A DNA stretch of 53,923 nt, taken from contig CAJTUG010000008.1 in NCBI GenBank assembly GCA_910579605.1, forward strand, positions 11,620-65,542, given 5' to 3'. The DNA comes from an uncultured Muribaculaceae bacterium. Its GTDB lineage: Bacteria; Bacteroidota; Bacteroidia; Bacteroidales; Muribaculaceae. This document shows positions 16,742 through 25,993 of the stretch, one piece after another. The position numbers and the translations under genes are program-made. A model generated the notes under the pieces. It was given only the letters and a program-made list of their open reading frames with translations, did not search any database and had not been told where the DNA came from. Position 1 is the first letter of the stretch; the number at the start of each line of letters is the position of its first letter.

Positions 16742-19700
16742 TTATACTGAATCGAGTTTGAGTATGGAGTTCAAAATATCGTCGGCACTGCTCACCGATG
16801 GCACTCTTTTTACGGAAAAACTGCGTTTTCCGTTGCGCTCACGGATTTCTACCCTTGTCGGGTTCATCTGCAGGTAAGCCAGCAGTCGTCCAAACATTGG
16901 CGATTGGTAGTAGGCTTTGTTTGTCTCATCGACAAAATAAAGATACATATTTCCTTGTTTCAGCGATACCTTTTCAATACCTAATGCACGAGCATGTCTT
17001 CTCAGGCGCGGTACGCGCAGTAGTTCTCTGGCCGAGTCGGGTATACGTCCGAAACGGTCTTGTAGACGTTCTTCAAAGGCTTTGAGTTGGTCTTCGCGTT
17101 CTATGCTGTCGAGTTCTTTGTAGAGTGCTATGCGCTCCGATTCTTGTGCAACGTAATAAGCCGGTATGAGGAGTTCCAAATCCGATTCTATAACGCAATC
17201 GGCAACCAATTCTTCGGCTTCTTGGTCGGCCGCAAGTTCGGGGAATTCCTCTGTGCGCAGTTCTACAACAGCTTCTTTGAGTATCCGTTGATATGTTTCA
17301 TACCCCAAATCGGCTATGAATCCGCTCTGTTCAGCCCCTAAGAGATTTCCGGCGCCTCTTATATCGAGGTCTTGCATTGCAATATGGATTCCGGAACCTA
17401 AATCGGAGAAACTTTCTATGGCTTGCAGGCGTCGGCGAGCTTCTGGGGTCAGTGGTTTTTCTGCCGGTACGGTTAGGTAGCAGAAAGCTTTACGCGATGA
17501 CCGTCCTACTCGTCCACGTAACTGGTGCAGTTCGCTCAATCCGAAATTTTGGGCATTATTGATTATGATTGTATTGACGTTTGGCATGTCTATGCCGCTC
17601 TCAACGATAGTTGTCGCCAATAGGACATCGTAGTCTCTGGCAGCAAATTCGTTTATGGCTTTTTCCAATTTTTCGGGAGGCATTTGACCGTGGGCAACAA
17701 TTGTGCGGGCGTCGGGGACAACGCGTTTTATCATGTTTTCGAGGTCGTATAGTCCTTCTATGCGGTGATTTATAAAAAAGACTTGTCCCCCTCGTGCAAG
17801 CTCGAAATTAATGGCTTCGCCTACTATATCGTCGCTCAAGGCATTGACCGAGGTCAAAATAGGATATCGGTTTGGTGGCGGTGTTGCTATTGTAGACAGG
17901 TCTCGGGCACCCATAAGCGAGAATTGTAGAGTTCTGGGTATTGGCGTGGCGCTCATTGTGAGAGTATCTACATTTACTTTGAGTTGCTTTAGCTTTTCTT
18001 TGACGGCAACCCCGAATTTCTGCTCTTCGTCGACTATAAGCAATCCTAAATCTTTGAATTTTACCGATTTGCTGATTAGTTTGTGTGTGCCTATAAGAAT
18101 ATCTATTTTGCCGGCTTCCAAGTCTGATATAATTTCTTTTGTGTCTTTGGCAGAACGTGCACGGGAAAGATATTCTACCCTAACCGGGAATTCTTTGAGC
18201 CTTTCGGCAAAAGTATGGTAGTGCTGATAGGCCAAAACGGTTGTTGGCACGAGGACGGCGGTTTGTTTTCCGTCGATTGCTGCTTTGAATGCTGCTCGTA
18301 TAGCAATTTCTGTTTTTCCGAATCCGACATCGCCGCATACAAGTCGATCCATTGGACGAGCCGACTCCATATCTGATTTTACTGCTTGTGTGGCGGTAAC
18401 TTGGTCGGGGGTGTCTTCGTATATAAAAGAAGCTTCAAGTTCATGCTGCATATAGCTGTCGGGGGAGAAGGCAAACCCTTTTTCGTCTCGTCGGGCAGCA
18501 TATAGTTTAATCAGATCGCGAGCAATATCTTTGAGCTTGCTTTTGGTGCGGTCTTTCATCTTCTGCCAAGAACCGGATCCGAGGCGCGTTATCTTTGGCG
18601 GTACGCCTTCTTTACCTCTATATTTTGCAAGTTTGTGCAGGGAGTGAATCGATACAAACAATATATCGTTGTTTTTGTATACGAGTTTGATGACTTCTTG
18701 CATCTTTCCCCCTACATTTGTGCGCAACAAACCGGCGAAAACACCCACACCATGATCTGTATGGACAATGTAGTCGCCCGGTTCTATCTGTCCTAATTCT
18801 TTTAGCGACAGGGCCATTTTGCCGGAGCGGGCACGGTCGCTTTTGAGGGTGTATTTGTGGAAACGGTCAAATATCTGGTGATCTGTGAAGACGCATATTT
18901 TTGTCTGGTGATCCACGAATCCTTCGTGGAGAGTCCCGTCTACAGATTCAAAGCTGATGTTGTCGCCACGGTCGGCAAAAATATCGCGGAGGCGATCGAA
19001 TTGTCGCGGGTTATCTGATAGGATGAGGAGGCGATAGCCTTCTGCTTTAAACCGGCTGAATGAATCTGCAATAATGTCGAAATTCTTGTGGTAAATACCT
19101 TGAGGCGAACAATCGAAATCCATAGAGGCTTTCGTGGCTGTTTTGCGTTCGTCGGGTTGACCGGCTCTAAATACAAGTAGTCGGAAATCTTCTAATTTTT
19201 TCTCGAAATCGTCGGGATTGATTACCAATTCCAAAGCATCTGCATCTCCTTCTTCAGAAATAAGGGTGAAAGCAGAAACTTCAGTGGTGGCAATTGCCCG
19301 TATACGCTCAATGGTGTATTCTTTGTTTCGTATGGCTATGAGAGTATCGGCGTCTATGAAATCGAGGATTGATTTTAGGTGGCCTCTGTGGCTTACGTTT
19401 GCCGTTATGGAAACGGAAGAGTGCTTGCTTTCGGATAGTTGTGTCTCTACGTTGAATGACCGTATAGAGTCTATCTCGTCGCCGAAAAAGTCTATTCTCA
19501 ATGGCAGCTCTGCCGAATATCCGAAAATATCGAGAATGGAACCTCGCACAGCAAATTGACCTGGTTCAAAAACGTAGTCTACCTTTTTGAAGCCTTTCTC
19601 TTTGAGCCACTCTTCTATGTTGTCCATAGAGATGCTCATTTCTGTCGCTAATGTGAGTGTATGCTTATCCAGTTCCTGTCGTGATGCCACACACTCTGCA

Positions 19701-20071
19701 ATGGCTTCGGGATAGGTCACCACATATTTGAGCTGGCCTGCAGCCAACGCGTTAAGTGTCTCGGTTCGCAGGATTTGGCTTGGGGCATCAGGCTGTCCAT
19801 ATTTGATGTCGCGCTTGAAGCCCGAGGGTAACATTCCTACGTTTTCTTCGCCTATGAGTCTGGATAAATCATAATAGAGGTAACCGGCGTCGTCTAAATT
19901 ATCACCTACTACTATTATAGGGTTTTTCTGTTTAGGCAAGGATACAAGCATTACTGCAGCCGACGAACCGGCTACTCCGTCGACAATGGCACGGCGATGT
20001 GAAATAAGACTACTGAGGGCTTTTTTTCTTGCCGTTCCTGTAAGCAGCCCGCATAATTCTCTTAGGTCCAT
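16742..20071 (-). CDS. mfd: Transcription-repair coupling factor
   Basis: ATP-dependent translocase that removes RNA polymerase stalled at DNA lesions and recruits the UvrA repair machinery. Domains in order: UvrB-like module (about 1-330), RNA polymerase-interacting CarD-like domain (about 430-520, HTDHGVGVFAGL), RecG-like helicase core with Walker A GDVGFGKTEIA and Walker B DEEQKFG, helicase C domain with SGIDMPNVNT and QLRGRVGRS, and the C-terminal TRCF domain. The 1109-residue length is normal. It starts 12 bp after the S41 protease stop. Confidence 0.97.
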   Translation of the reverse strand: MDLRELCGLLTGTARKKALSSLISHRRAIVDGVAGSSAAVMLVSLPKQKNPIIVVGDNLDDAGYLYYDLSRLIGEENVGMLPSGFKRDIKYGQPDAPSQILRTETLNALAAGQLKYVVTYPEAIAECVASRQELDKHTLTLATEMSISMDNIEEWLKEKGFKKVDYVFEPGQFAVRGSILDIFGYSAELPLRIDFFGDEIDSIRSFNVETQLSESKHSSVSITANVSHRGHLKSILDFIDADTLIAIRNKEYTIERIRAIATTEVSAFTLISEEGDADALELVINPDDFEKKLEDFRLLVFRAGQPDERKTATKASMDFDCSPQGIYHKNFDIIADSFSRFKAEGYRLLILSDNPRQFDRLRDIFADRGDNISFESVDGTLHEGFVDHQTKICVFTDHQIFDRFHKYTLKSDRARSGKMALSLKELGQIEPGDYIVHTDHGVGVFAGLLRTNVGGKMQEVIKLVYKNNDILFVSIHSLHKLAKYRGKEGVPPKITRLGSGSWQKMKDRTKSKLKDIARDLIKLYAARRDEKGFAFSPDSYMQHELEASFIYEDTPDQVTATQAVKSDMESARPMDRLVCGDVGFGKTEIAIRAAFKAAIDGKQTAVLVPTTVLAYQHYHTFAERLKEFPVRVEYLSRARSAKDTKEIISDLEAGKIDILIGTHKLISKSVKFKDLGLLIVDEEQKFGVAVKEKLKQLKVNVDTLTMSATPIPRTLQFSLMGARDLSTIATPPPNRYPILTSVNALSDDIVGEAINFELARGGQVFFINHRIEGLYDLENMIKRVVPDARTIVAHGQMPPEKLEKAINEFAARDYDVLLATTIVESGIDMPNVNTIIINNAQNFGLSELHQLRGRVGRSSRKAFCYLTVPAEKPLTPEARRRLQAIESFSDLGSGIHIAMQDLDIRGAGNLLGAEQSGFIADLGYETYQRILKEAVVELRTEEFPELAADQEAEELVADCVIESDLELLIPAYYVAQESERIALYKELDSIEREDQLKAFEERLQDRFGRIPDSARELLRVPRLRRHARALGIEKVSLKQGNMYLYFVDETNKAYYQSPMFGRLLAYLQMNPTRVEIRERNGKRSFSVKRVPSVSSADDILNSILKLDSV

Positions 20072-20083
20072 TTCGGTTTATGG

Positions 20084-21733
20084 TTACTTGGACAGTATTT
20101 CAGAGTAGCGTTTGGGGTCTAACAGCACTTTTTTTGCGGCTTCGTAATCGTCGTCTTTTCGGAGTGAGCGTTTTACCCGAGCGCTATCGGAGAAATAACG
20201 CTGAGAAATTTCTTCGTCTATAATGTCTTCTATCGCCGATCGGTTTATATCCAGATCGTTTTCTAAATCATGTTTGAGCAAAGCCGCCAATATGTCGAAT
20301 TGAGCCGATACGGAATCTGTCATATATCCTTCTGTTTTAGCTGCTTGGCGGAGTATTTCAAGCCCTGATTCACATTGCTTGTCGTATTTGAAACGCTGTG
20401 GATCTATGCTTTCTTTGAAATTTTGGAATATTTCGTCGGTTACGACAAATGTTTCGGCATCAAGAGAATCGGGGTGCTCGGCAGCAAATTTGTTGGCGAA
20501 ATCAAAAGCCCAAAAATCCGACAGGATATTATACAACAATCTGTTGGCTTCTTTTCGTTCTACAATTATGTCGGGTGCAATTCCGCCTCCGTCGCGCACG
20601 GTGCGGCCTATACGCGTCTTGAATTCATGTGTGAGGCTGTCGGGGACACGCGCAGGAGACCCATCGGGATTTCGGTGAGAATAGTCTAAAACCTGTATAA
20701 GACGGCCAGATGGGATGTAATAACGGCCTGTGGTTATTTTGAGAATGTCACCGAAAGGCAGAGGGCGTGTTGTCTGTACAAGACCTTTGCCGAAAGTGCG
20801 GTCGCCGATAATAACCGCGCGATCTAAATCTTGTAGAGCCCCGGATACAATTTCCGAAGCCGAAGCGGTTCCGTTGTCTACGAGCACTGCCAATGGTATT
20901 TCCGGAGCTATGGGATTCTGTGTGGTTTTATATATTTTTTCGTCTTTTGGATTCCTGCCACGTGTTCTCAATACTTCAGTTCCTTTTTTTACGAAATTAC
21001 CCACAATCTGCACTGCGCTCTCAAGGAGGCCTCCACCGTTGTTTCTCAAATCTAAGACAATGCCTTTGAGTTCGGGGTCGCGCATGAGTTCGGTGACGGC
21101 ATGTTTGACACGGCGTGCTGAACTTTCGTTGAATGTGGTGAGGCGTATATAGCCTATCCCTGTGCTGTCTATGCCGAAATAGGGCATTGGTTCTACTTTG
21201 ATATTATCTCGGATTATATTAAATGTAAGCAAAGAATCTTCTACGTAAGGACGCTTTACTTTAACTACGACTTCGGTTCCGGCTTGACCTCTCAGACGTT
21301 TGCTCACATCGCCTATCTCCGTATTTGGGAGAACGGTATCGGAATTGACTTTTAGTATTACGTCGCCTGCTTTGAGGCCCGATTTGCGAGCCGGAGAGTT
21401 CCACTGAGGTTCTGAAATCAGCACTTTGTTGCCTCTTTTTACTATAAAAGAGCCTATACCGGCATATTGTCCGGAGGAGATCGAAAGTATCTCGTCTTGG
21501 TTTGACGATGGGTAATACTCTGTGTATGGGTCTATTTGGTAGAGGAGGGCGTCGATGGTTCTATCCATTATTTCGCCTGCTTTCAAGGTGTCTACATAAT
21601 TTGTCTGCAATTCCTTGACTATGGAATTGAATATTTGCAGTTTCCTTGAGAAGTCTTCTTTTTGCTTTACAGAAGCCGTGCAGAAAAGTGATAACAAGAA
21701 GGCTGCCGATAATATGGAGATTATTCTTTTCAT
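20084..21733 (-). CDS. Secreted S41-family carboxyl-terminal processing protease (second copy)
   Basis: Envelope serine protease with a signal peptide (MKRIISILSAAFLLSLFCTA). A PDZ domain covers about 85-165. Catalytic Ser291 (TASASEI) and Lys316 (FGKGLVQ) are 25 residues apart, as in the first S41 protease at 8524-10110, but the two proteins differ in most other positions and this one has a longer C-terminal helical domain. The 549-residue length fits the family. It is the first gene of an S41-mfd-SpoU operon; functional linkage to mfd is not evident. No good TAnnTTTG element was found in 21734-21831. Confidence 0.92.
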   Translation of the reverse strand: MKRIISILSAAFLLSLFCTASVKQKEDFSRKLQIFNSIVKELQTNYVDTLKAGEIMDRTIDALLYQIDPYTEYYPSSNQDEILSISSGQYAGIGSFIVKRGNKVLISEPQWNSPARKSGLKAGDVILKVNSDTVLPNTEIGDVSKRLRGQAGTEVVVKVKRPYVEDSLLTFNIIRDNIKVEPMPYFGIDSTGIGYIRLTTFNESSARRVKHAVTELMRDPELKGIVLDLRNNGGGLLESAVQIVGNFVKKGTEVLRTRGRNPKDEKIYKTTQNPIAPEIPLAVLVDNGTASASEIVSGALQDLDRAVIIGDRTFGKGLVQTTRPLPFGDILKITTGRYYIPSGRLIQVLDYSHRNPDGSPARVPDSLTHEFKTRIGRTVRDGGGIAPDIIVERKEANRLLYNILSDFWAFDFANKFAAEHPDSLDAETFVVTDEIFQNFKESIDPQRFKYDKQCESGLEILRQAAKTEGYMTDSVSAQFDILAALLKHDLENDLDINRSAIEDIIDEEISQRYFSDSARVKRSLRKDDDYEAAKKVLLDPKRYSEILSK

Positions 21734-21831
21734 ATTTTTGTTTTTATCTTATTCGGGATATTATACTTGTAGAGCCATGATGGTATTTGTTTATCCCTAT
21801 TTATAATGTGATGGCTAAGGAAAAAACGATT

Positions 21832-22326
21832 TCAGGGGTTTATTGGTTTTGGACAATAATTAAAAATGGTATCGATTTCTATTTTTATGGTATACGGCGA
21901 AGCATTTTCTGTTTTTGGTTGGGCAGATCCTGAATAATAGAATATATTCTGCAAGTCCCAAGATTTAAAGTTTATTTGCCTTGTTTCTCCCGGGGGAATA
22001 TCTGCGGCTATATTCCGGGATTGCCTGTGCAGCATGCGCCCGTTCATGTCATAGTAGCATATAGTGAAGGATATTCGCCCGATACGGTCGGGGCTGTTGT
22101 TAATGGCAAAAAACGTTTCGCGGCGGCTTCGCAAAGGTTTATCGTAGCCACGTAATGCTACCACAGAGGAGTCGGGGCAGGATATTGTATCAAACAGATT
22201 CGCGTCTATTTGTTTTTTTTTCGGTTGCTCTATGGGCTCTATAGGTTTTATACCTCGCCGAGTGGTTTTTTGTCCCCATGTGGCAATAGCGTAAAGCATC
22301 AGGATAATGACGAGTGCTTCTCTCAT
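21832..22326 (-). CDS. Secreted protein of unknown function
   Basis: I do not recognise a named family. From the ATG at 22326, which overlaps the preceding stop as ATGA, the protein has 164 residues with a signal sequence (MREALVIILMLYAIATWG). A beta-rich domain follows with YYDMNGRMLHRQSRNI and PPGETRQINFKSW, reminiscent of FxLYD-type beta sandwiches. A longer reading from 22437 is possible but would lie inside the preceding gene. It is the last gene of the phoH-purC-menG operon, so is presumably an envelope accessory protein. Confidence 0.65.
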   Translation of the reverse strand: MREALVIILMLYAIATWGQKTTRRGIKPIEPIEQPKKKQIDANLFDTISCPDSSVVALRGYDKPLRSRRETFFAINNSPDRIGRISFTICYYDMNGRMLHRQSRNIAADIPPGETRQINFKSWDLQNIFYYSGSAQPKTENASPYTIKIEIDTIFNYCPKPINP

Positions 22327-22847
22327 AACTCTACTATTTGCGAGGTTGGGCGCGGCAAAAGGCGTCTTCCACCGTCGATATTTGTAGGACGGGTATCGTT
22401 TTCTTTCAGAGACATCCTGAAAAGGTATGGCACCCATTTCAGGATATTTACATTTATGTTTTGCCTGTAGGGCTTGAGGGTAAATGAATCTTCGTTAAAC
22501 TCAAAAATAAAATTTTTGTCTTGCTTATACTTGTTTTGGCGAGTATTTCCTTTCAAATCGGATATGAGTTTTGCGTCGAAAGTATTTGGTATGGCCGTGG
22601 CTACGAGGATTCCGCAAACTTTACCTGCTTCTATAGACAAATCTGGAGATTCCAGGACGCTCAGTTCATAATGTCCTGTTTTAGCCGACGGGGAGATACG
22701 GATAATAGCTCCTCCGTCGGTCATCTGCCATATGCCGCAGGGATTTATTGTTGCCTTTTTTTCTTGCACAATTGTGAACCATTCTCCGCCAGCTGCCGGA
22801 AAACAAATCGTTAACATCGCAATGAAAATCGGCAACAACTTTATCAT
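22323..22847 (-). CDS. Secreted DUF2147-like protein
   Basis: A 174-residue protein with a signal peptide (MIKLLPIFIAMLTICFPAAGG). The segment CGIWQMTDGGAIIRISPS (about residues 38-55) resembles the GxW start of DUF2147 proteins, an envelope family of unknown function, but this match is from memory and moderate. Start and stop each overlap their neighbours by four bases (ATGA), so three genes in a row (22844-24214, this one, and 21832-22326) are translationally coupled. No catalytic residues can be identified. Confidence 0.6.
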   Translation of the reverse strand: MIKLLPIFIAMLTICFPAAGGEWFTIVQEKKATINPCGIWQMTDGGAIIRISPSAKTGHYELSVLESPDLSIEAGKVCGILVATAIPNTFDAKLISDLKGNTRQNKYKQDKNFIFEFNEDSFTLKPYRQNINVNILKWVPYLFRMSLKENDTRPTNIDGGRRLLPRPTSQIVEL

Positions 22848-24214
22848 AAGCTGCTGAATTTATAGGCGAAACCTATAGAAAGTATTTCTTTTATTTGGAG
22901 TTTCTTCCAGTCGGGGTCTTCGCATTTAGGTGTAGCCGTGTCGTAGCGTGCATGGGCATATATCTGTGTTGTCAAGAAACGATTTATTTCAAAACGCAAA
23001 GTATTTTCCCAATCGGCATAGGCATTGCTGTAGTCGGTAAAAGCAAAGAGCCGGCTGTTGAATGTTATGTTGCTGCACAATCGCCAGAAAAATTTGAATT
23101 CAGCACTTGAACCGAACTTGTTTGTCGTTGTTTTCTCAGGGTCTACATCTGCATTGATAAATGTTTTGAGGTTATACGACAAAGGTGCTATCGAAGCATC
23201 GAAAGTTACAGTTTTTTTTGGATTCACATAGTTATAGGTCATACCTAAACCTATATTCAGTTCTCCTGGCGACATGAAAGCCGATCGCATTTCGTTGCTG
23301 TTGGTTTTATAGGAATTGAGAAGCTGTGTCTTGAACAAGGCGTTAACCGAATAGTACCAACGTTTTGCTGCTTTTAAACCAAAAGTGGAAGTGAGTTGGA
23401 ATAAATCGTCGCTTATATTGTAGGCATGTATGGAATCGTCGGGAGCATTGTTCATGCCCAACTTATATTGCATTGTGGTTTCAAAAAGTAAGTTGGGATG
23501 ATACACTGGGTTCAACTTTACGTTGTATAATATATTTGCCAGCATATTCAAGTTGTTGTTTCCACCCTGGTACCAGTTGGGGGATACATATGCTTGAGAA
23601 AACTGTAGTGATGCATCGAAAGTTTTGAGCCAATGCTTTGGCTTGATAGGGGCTGCTTCTACTCCCTCAAGTCGTTCTGCTATGGGTTTTACCTCACGTA
23701 TTTCGATGGTATGTGTAGATGGATCCACTTCTGCGATGAATTGCTTTGGCGGTTCCGGTAGGTTTTCTATGTTCCAGTAAACGACTTCCGGGGTTTTGTA
23801 GAAAAGATAATTTTTTATAAGATTAACTTTGCGGGCTTCTACGTTGGCTTCTTCTATCCATCTCATGACGGGATCGCCCGAGAAATCGGGCTTTGTCAAA
23901 TCAAATTCTTCTACATCGTGGTGATAGTCGTAAACAGCCGGTAAAAAAATGATATCTGGTAATTTCTTTTGGCTGATATTTACGCCGTATTCACGTTCGG
24001 GGACTGCCGATAGATAATCGTCGATAGTCAGATAGTCCCATGGATATATTATTTGTGAAGCGGAATCTGTTGGGGTAATAATAGCGCTTTCGGAAGTGTT
24101 AACGTTATTATTGTCTACTCGCGCCGATTCAAAAAACATAGCTTGCGCATTAGATGCAGAACTGCCTGCAATGGCAGCTGCACAAAACAAAAGTATTCCA
24201 GACAGTCGGTTCAT
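22844..24214 (-). CDS. DUF3078-type outer-membrane-associated protein
   Basis: A secreted protein of about 456 residues from the ATG at 24214 (MNRLSGILLFCAAAIAGSSA). Starts at 24238 or 24298 are possible, but a 6-bp hairpin at 24243-24258 abuts the first and the second overlaps menG. The C-terminal two thirds are beta-rich with alternating aromatic residues (for example WKKLQIKEILSIGFAYKF at the end), as in Bacteroidota DUF3078 proteins that probably form an outer-membrane barrel. GGNNNLNMLANILYN is visible near the middle. Its function is unknown. It overlaps the next gene by ATGA. Confidence 0.7.
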   Translation of the reverse strand: MNRLSGILLFCAAAIAGSSASNAQAMFFESARVDNNNVNTSESAIITPTDSASQIIYPWDYLTIDDYLSAVPEREYGVNISQKKLPDIIFLPAVYDYHHDVEEFDLTKPDFSGDPVMRWIEEANVEARKVNLIKNYLFYKTPEVVYWNIENLPEPPKQFIAEVDPSTHTIEIREVKPIAERLEGVEAAPIKPKHWLKTFDASLQFSQAYVSPNWYQGGNNNLNMLANILYNVKLNPVYHPNLLFETTMQYKLGMNNAPDDSIHAYNISDDLFQLTSTFGLKAAKRWYYSVNALFKTQLLNSYKTNSNEMRSAFMSPGELNIGLGMTYNYVNPKKTVTFDASIAPLSYNLKTFINADVDPEKTTTNKFGSSAEFKFFWRLCSNITFNSRLFAFTDYSNAYADWENTLRFEINRFLTTQIYAHARYDTATPKCEDPDWKKLQIKEILSIGFAYKFSSL

Positions 24215-24264
24215 AGTCGGTACAAAAGATTTTAGCATAACGGCCGGATTTATCCGGCTTTGTT

Positions 24265-24993
24265 TCAGCATTTCTTGGTTGCCGTATAAAGAGTGCACAC
24301 ACCAAATGTGAATGGTCTCACTATCGGGTCGGTAAACCCGGCTGATTGCAGTAATGAGGCCATTTTTTTGCCTTGCGGGGCGGCGGCTATACTCTCCGGT
24401 AAATAAGAGTATGCCCTCACGTCGCGGCTCATAATCCTTCCGGCTACCGGAATGATAAATTTGGTGTAAAAATTATATAATGGGCGCACGAAAGGATTGG
24501 TGGGTACAGATAGTTCAAGGATATGGACTTTCCCTTCGGGACAGAGCAACCGATGCATCTCTTTAAGGCCGGCAAGTATATCGGCATAATTCCTTACTCC
24601 ATAAGCAACGGTGACATCGTCGGCGCAACCTTGGGGCAATCCGGTAGCAATACAATCGCACTGCGCAAAGCTTATGTCCATTCCGTTTTTCCCGGCCTTT
24701 TCCCTTGCCTTGGCAAGCATTCCCTCGGAGAGATCGAGACCGGTTATTTTTGTGCCTGGGCGCGCTTTGGCTATTGCTATGGCAACATCGCCTGTACCTG
24801 TGGCAAGATCTATCACTCTGTTTCCACAAACTCCGGCGACGAGGCGCTTCAACCACAGGCGGTGCAAGCCCATAGTCATGGCAGAATTCATGAAATCGTA
24901 GGCCGGAGCAATGGAATCAAACATGCTTTCAACTTGTTCTTCCTTGCTCCGTCCATCGTGGTAGGGATCTATTTTTTCAACTTTTTCCATCAA
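24265..24993 (-). CDS. menG: Demethylmenaquinone methyltransferase
   Basis: SAM-dependent C-methylation of demethylmenaquinone, the last step of menaquinone synthesis (UbiE/MenG family). The SAM-binding loop is VIDLATGTGDVAIAIAK (about 60-76); the family signatures YDFMNSAMTMGLHRLW and VTVAYGVRNYAD are present. The 242-residue length is normal. Because Bacteroidales use menaquinone, MenG is preferred to UbiE. It follows purC by 52 bp. The polyprenyl synthase at 15122-16096 would supply its side chain. Confidence 0.95.
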   Translation of the reverse strand: MMEKVEKIDPYHDGRSKEEQVESMFDSIAPAYDFMNSAMTMGLHRLWLKRLVAGVCGNRVIDLATGTGDVAIAIAKARPGTKITGLDLSEGMLAKAREKAGKNGMDISFAQCDCIATGLPQGCADDVTVAYGVRNYADILAGLKEMHRLLCPEGKVHILELSVPTNPFVRPLYNFYTKFIIPVAGRIMSRDVRAYSYLPESIAAAPQGKKMASLLQSAGFTDPIVRPFTFGVCTLYTATKKC

Positions 24994-25045
24994 TCCTTAG
25001 GTCATTGCTTAAGAGTAGTTCACTCTAAAGACCAGATAGTTATTA

Positions 25046-25990
25046 TCAGTCAAGATTTGCCAAAAAATCCAATACATTTTTGGCAATACGGTCGGCGGAA
25101 TTGCTCTCGGGTGCCGGTACAAATTTCTTGCCGGTGAGTTTCTCGTAAAGTTCTATATAGCGGTTGCTTATGTTTTCGCATATTTCGTCGGTCATTTCGG
25201 GCACTTTTTCTCCTTCTCGGCCCATAAAACCGTTTTCCATTAGCCATTGGCGTACGAATTCCTTGGAAAGCTGGCGCTGAGGTTTCCCGGCTTCAAAGAG
25301 TTCCTGATAAGTATCGAGATAGAAATAGCGAGATGAATCTGGAGTGTGGATTTCGTCTATAAGCAATATTTTGCCGTCGTATTTTCCAAACTCATATTTG
25401 GTGTCCACAAGGATAAGTCCTTTTTCGTTGGCCATCTTCTGCCCTATTTCAAAAAGAGTACGGGTGTATTGCTCCATCAAAGCATAATCTTGAGCAGATA
25501 CCAAGCCGCGGGCAACAATTTCTTGTCCGCTAATATTCTCGTCGTGACCTTCGTCGGCTTTTGTGGTTGGTGTTATGATCGGTTCTGGGAGTTTTTCATT
25601 TTCACGCAAACCGTCGGGTAGTTTTACGCCGCAAATTTCACGTGCTCCAGCAGCATATTCGCGCCATGCACTTCCGGCGAGATATCCTCTTATTATCATC
25701 TCTACCTTAACACTCTCGCAGCATACTCCTGCTGTTGCCATTGGATCTACTTCTGCCAATTTCCAGTTGGGAACAGCTTCGGAAGTCGCATCAAGGAAAT
25801 ACGATGCAATTTGGTTGAGAACCTGTCCTTTGTATGGTATTCCTTTGGGGAGTATTACATCGAAGGCCGAGATACGGTCTGTTGCCACTAAAAGGAGGAT
25901 GTTATTGTCTATGGTATAGACATCGCGTACTTTGCCGTGGTATACCGAGGTCTGGCGCGGGAATTTGAAATCGGTGCTTGTGAGTGTCAT
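25046..25990 (-). CDS. purC: Phosphoribosylaminoimidazole-succinocarboxamide synthase
   Basis: Joins CAIR and aspartate to give SAICAR in purine synthesis. Visible SAICAR synthetase blocks: HGKVRDVY (about 18-25), LLVATDRISAFDVILP, EMIIRGYLAGSAW, and LILVDTKYEFG followed by LIDEIHTPDSSRY. At 314 residues it belongs to the longer form (about 300-315) seen in Bacteroidota and yeast. The ATG lies three bases after the phoH stop, so it is co-transcribed with phoH and menG. Confidence 0.97.
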   Translation of the reverse strand: MTLTSTDFKFPRQTSVYHGKVRDVYTIDNNILLLVATDRISAFDVILPKGIPYKGQVLNQIASYFLDATSEAVPNWKLAEVDPMATAGVCCESVKVEMIIRGYLAGSAWREYAAGAREICGVKLPDGLRENEKLPEPIITPTTKADEGHDENISGQEIVARGLVSAQDYALMEQYTRTLFEIGQKMANEKGLILVDTKYEFGKYDGKILLIDEIHTPDSSRYFYLDTYQELFEAGKPQRQLSKEFVRQWLMENGFMGREGEKVPEMTDEICENISNRYIELYEKLTGKKFVPAPESNSADRIAKNVLDFLANLD

Positions 25991-25993
25991 TGC

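Noticed and set aside
22327..22437. N-terminal extension of the 21832 gene from 22437
   Set aside because: It would lie within the preceding gene and lacks a signal sequence at its start, whereas the ATG at 22326 has both an ATGA overlap and a signal peptide.
24243..24258. Hairpin GCCGGA-TTTA-TCCGGC between menG and the DUF3078 gene as a terminator
   Set aside because: Only 6 bp, and on the coding (minus) strand no T run follows; it is used only to argue about the start codon.
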